64,000 nucleotides of DNA from positions 1 through 64,000 of the forward strand of contig NZ_JAMBPR010000002.1 of assembly GCF_024206475.1 (NCBI RefSeq), written 5' to 3'. Numbering within the stretch: the stretch's first letter is position 1; each line of letters begins with the position of its first letter. A program made the position numbers and the translations under genes. A model generated the notes under the pieces. The model was not told the origin of the DNA, searched no databases, and worked only from the letters and a program-made list of their open reading frames with translations. This document shows positions 61,486-64,000 of the stretch, one piece after another. Origin of the DNA: Paraburkholderia sp. CNPSo 3274 (GTDB taxonomy: Bacteria > Pseudomonadota > Gammaproteobacteria > Burkholderiales > Burkholderiaceae).

Positions 61486-64000
61486 TCACGCTGCGCGACG
61501 GATCATGAAAGCGTCCGCGCCTTTCCACTTTTCCACCTGCACAAGACACGAATTCGGACTCATGCTGCTTGTACCCGCCGTCTGGGGCCGATCTGGGGTC
61601 AGCAGGTTCATGCAACCGCCAATTTCGACGCACTCGCCGTCTATTTCGATCAACTGGAACTCAGCGCTCGCCTCGTACGACTTGACTACTCCGGCGGTGA
61701 CCAGAGGCGATACATCAGCCGCACAGATCACCGCGCCCCGGTCGTTGTACACCTTGACGAGATCGCGATGGGCAATGCCTCGGGCCGCCGCGTCGACGGG
61801 ACCGAGTCTCAGCAGCCAGAAGCGATGTCCGCCGATCAACGCACGATGATCTTCGATGCTGTTGACCGACGAGTTCTTGCCGTCGCAATGGGTGTGGAAA
61901 CTGTAACGGCTATGAGTGGCGATCAGTTGCAGTGGATACCGCTGTACCAATGGAGAGCGCAAGCCCTCCCAGGACGGGATGTATCGGTTCAGCGGCGGCC
62001 GCTCCGGGTTGTCCGCCGTGTGCCGCTTCAGCAACTCGGGTACGAACTCGAGCTTGCCGCTAGGCGTTTGCAGGCCCATGCCGAATTTTTCGGCATATTG
62101 CGACGGCATCGGATGCGGTTCCTGTAGATCCTTGCGCCGGCCTTCCGCGAACCAGCGCATATCCACTGGATGTCGCAGTTCCGTTTTTTCGGTCGGCACA
62201 ACGAAGTAGCCCTTACGGCAGAACTCACGCCACGAAATGTGATCCGGCAAATCCGACGAGCTGAATACCCGCTTGACCCAGTCCAGCTCACCGCAGCCCT
62301 CGGTGAACACACTGGCAAGTCCCAGGCGGGTCAGAATGGCGGTGAAGATGTCATAGTCGGAGCGGGACTCGCCCAAAGGTTCGATGCATTTGTGCTGCAG
62401 CGTAATCATACGGTGGTTGACCGTGTTGAAGCCGTGATGCGCATAGCCACCGGAATTCGACCATTCGCCGATGTCCCACCGCTCCAGCGATGTGCATGCA
62501 GGCAGAATGATGTCGGCGAACTGCGCCTCGCCTTCCATCCAGATTGACTGATTGACCACGAACTCGATGCTCGGGTGACGGTACGCTTCGGCCCAGCGCC
62601 CCGATTTCGTGACCGTGCTGAAGGAAGAGCCGCCATAGCGATAGATCATGCGGATCGGCGAATAACCGGGCATCGGGTAACTGAACGGCGCGAACTGCGC
62701 TTCCTGGGACATGCCGTCCCAGAGGTAGCCTGTCGCGTGGCCGTTGATGATGGCATCGGGCAACTGCTGCCGCGGGACCATCTGCTTGACCGGATTCATG
62801 GTCAGGATGTGCGGCATACGCTGATAGTTGTTCACGGCGTTCGCGGTCCACGCGAGGTCGCCCGACATCCCACCGTCCGCGTAGCCCGGAAAGTAGAAAT
62901 TCAGATCGTGTGGAACACCGATTTCGAGGCAGCCAAAATTCACGCCCGGCTTGCCCCAGCCTTGCATCGCCATCATCATGATCATGCAACGCGCCCATTG
63001 CGCCCCCGTCGCACCGCGTCCAGCCCCACCGAATCCCGCGCCCGTCATTCCGACGGCGAGATACACCTTCCTCGTCCCCCACCGCCGCGCGAGGGCGCGA
63101 ACGTCTTTGGCCGGCACGCCAGTTTCCAGCTCCTGCCATTCTGGCGTTTTGGGCACGCCATCCGTCTCGCCCGTCAGGTAGGCTTGCCATTCGTCGAATC
63201 CGGTCGTCCGGTTAGCGACGTAATCCTTGTCGTACAGGCCTTCCGTCAGCCACACATACATGATGGCGGTGGCGAGGGCTGCGTCCGTTTGCGGTCGGAC
63301 CGGAACCCATCGCCCGCCCAGCAACTGGGCGGTCGGATTGCAGTGCGGATCGATATGGACGAACTCGATTCCCAGTTCCTTGGCCCATAGACGCCGCGGT
63401 GTACCTTCGAATCCGGCGTAGGCGCCATTCGTGCTTTCCGGGTCGCTAGACCAGAAAACGATCATTTCGGCTTCCTGAAGGCAATCCTCGATTCCGCCAT
63501 AGCCTGAGGGCACGCCAACGCGCATCGAGTTGCCGAAGTGATGCATGGCGCCCCAGTACCAACCTTCCCAGCTGTCCGGATTCGCGGCCACCCGTGTGAA
63601 GCCGATCAGGTTGGCGAAACGCGTGAGCGCGCTGAGGTAGTAGCCGATATTGCCCCACTGATGGTGCGACGACATGGGGAACGTGATTGAGCCCGGGCCG
63701 TGAACACGCTTTTGCCGGTTGATCTCTTTCGCGACGATGTCCAGGGCCTCGTCCCAGCTGATCGGCACATAGCCGGACTTGCCACGGTTCTGCGGATTGC
63801 GTTCGCCATCAGGGTCGAAATCGACCCGCTTCATCGGGTGAAGGATGCGCTTGTCCGAATAGACGAGCGACTTGATCGCCAATGCGTGCGGCGCAACGAG
63901 GCCGCGCCGGGGCGGGCTAAACCGGCGTCCGCGCGCTTCGATCTCCCAACTCGGAGCATCCTTGCTGTCGAGATCGACAGGCGTCACGCGAATGATGCGT
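61486..64000 (-). CDS. Molybdopterin oxidoreductase large subunit (transhydroxylase type), partial
   Basis: At least 833 residues of a molybdenum bis-MGD enzyme; the 5' end lies beyond the window. Landmarks are GYVPISWDEALDIVAKEINR, VHGPGSITFPMSSHHQWGNI, FWSSDPESTNGAYAGFEGTP, GRWVPVRPQTDAALATAIMY and a C-terminal molydopterin-binding domain (TPSGKLEFVPELLKRH, ATHSRYSFHTHCDG, HRDLVKVYNDRGAVICAADV). It resembles pyrogallol transhydroxylase/resorcinol hydroxylase large subunits more than nitrate or DMSO reductases. It acts on a polyhydroxylated aromatic; the exact reaction is not determined. Paired with the Fe-S subunit in an operon. Confidence 0.88.
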   Translation of the reverse strand, partial: RIIRVTPVDLDSKDAPSWEIEARGRRFSPPRRGLVAPHALAIKSLVYSDKRILHPMKRVDFDPDGERNPQNRGKSGYVPISWDEALDIVAKEINRQKRVHGPGSITFPMSSHHQWGNIGYYLSALTRFANLIGFTRVAANPDSWEGWYWGAMHHFGNSMRVGVPSGYGGIEDCLQEAEMIVFWSSDPESTNGAYAGFEGTPRRLWAKELGIEFVHIDPHCNPTAQLLGGRWVPVRPQTDAALATAIMYVWLTEGLYDKDYVANRTTGFDEWQAYLTGETDGVPKTPEWQELETGVPAKDVRALARRWGTRKVYLAVGMTGAGFGGAGRGATGAQWARCMIMMMAMQGWGKPGVNFGCLEIGVPHDLNFYFPGYADGGMSGDLAWTANAVNNYQRMPHILTMNPVKQMVPRQQLPDAIINGHATGYLWDGMSQEAQFAPFSYPMPGYSPIRMIYRYGGSSFSTVTKSGRWAEAYRHPSIEFVVNQSIWMEGEAQFADIILPACTSLERWDIGEWSNSGGYAHHGFNTVNHRMITLQHKCIEPLGESRSDYDIFTAILTRLGLASVFTEGCGELDWVKRVFSSSDLPDHISWREFCRKGYFVVPTEKTELRHPVDMRWFAEGRRKDLQEPHPMPSQYAEKFGMGLQTPSGKLEFVPELLKRHTADNPERPPLNRYIPSWEGLRSPLVQRYPLQLIATHSRYSFHTHCDGKNSSVNSIEDHRALIGGHRFWLLRLGPVDAAARGIAHRDLVKVYNDRGAVICAADVSPLVTAGVVKSYEASAEFQLIEIDGECVEIGGCMNLLTPDRPQTAGTSSMSPNSCLVQVEKWKGADAFMIRRAA

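Noticed and set aside
1..64000. tRNA, rRNA, CRISPR array, plasmid origin or prophage
   Set aside because: Nothing resembling these was recognised on either strand; no spaced repeat array or attachment-site pair was seen.

Overview
The window reads as chromosomal or megaplasmid DNA from a soil or plant-associated Burkholderiaceae (Paraburkholderia/Caballeronia-like). I infer this from the high GC by eye, a Burkholderia-type general porin, a PE-LIG-POL LigD with Ku, many LysR, TetR, SDR and MFS genes, and a gentisate operon. This is a family-level judgement from protein character; no database search was run. I saw no rRNA, tRNA, CRISPR array, prophage or intact insertion sequence.

Layout. 0-13.6 kb holds mixed housekeeping and envelope genes: a membrane GGDEF-EAL protein, a VOC protein, a tandem Cys-motif protein, a small membrane peptide, a YodC-like protein, an orphan haem-type membrane domain, a Tat-exported metallophosphoesterase with a cupredoxin, an 1106-residue protein with a ThuA/GATase-like start, an APC permease and a lipoprotein. 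13.7-18.0 kb is an NHEJ operon: ligD, ku and a MerR-HTH/TPR gene translationally coupled to ku. 18.5-33 kb is accessory catabolic DNA (CoA ligase, hydrolases, SDRs, a quinone-oxidoreductase-like MDR, an epimerase, psuG) mixed with broken genes. 34.4-46.8 kb has a creatininase-like/RidA pair, then a LysR-controlled 3-hydroxybenzoate/gentisate operon (3HB 6-hydroxylase, gentisate dioxygenase, FAH hydrolase, LeuC/LeuD-like hydratase) with its MFS transporter and porin. 47-54.8 kb is a LysR regulon of two minus-strand operons that share a conserved operator. 54.8-60.3 kb has more pseudogenes and regulators. 60.6-64 kb holds the two subunits of a pyrogallol/resorcinol transhydroxylase-type molybdoenzyme; its large-subunit gene runs off the right edge.

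Two themes stand out. First, many genes are scarred. At least seven loci join an N-terminal start to a distant C-terminus, of the same gene or a neighbouring one (MFS 18.6 kb, FAD oxidase 24.2 kb, SDR/FAD oxidoreductase 31.9 kb, CaiB/HMG-CoA-lyase 40.8 kb, DUF3237 50.8 kb, DUF427/SDR 51.5 kb, GcvA-like LysR 57.8 kb). Others carry frameshifts or nonsense codons (aconitase family 19.6-20.1 kb, DUF4440 46.4 kb, CaiB 56-57 kb, AfsR-like ATPase 54.8 kb). This suggests ongoing deletion-driven decay of accessory genes. Second, regulatory DNA is duplicated. One LysR T-N11-A dyad with a fixed-distance companion motif occurs before two operons (50.15 and 53.8 kb), and a leader of roughly 420-520 bp occurs as an inverted pair before two SDR genes (26.7-27.2 and 31.3-31.7 kb).

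Functional reading. The gentisate operon probably converts 3-hydroxybenzoate, or a methylated analogue, to gentisate, to a ring-cleavage product, then to pyruvate plus maleate or citraconate. The LeuCD-like pair would hydrate that acid. The CaiB CoA-transferase and HMG-CoA-lyase-like gene that would finish the citramalate route are fused into a scar. The CoA-ligase/hydrolase region and the LysR/SDR regulon look like further catabolic or stress modules whose substrates cannot be read from sequence.
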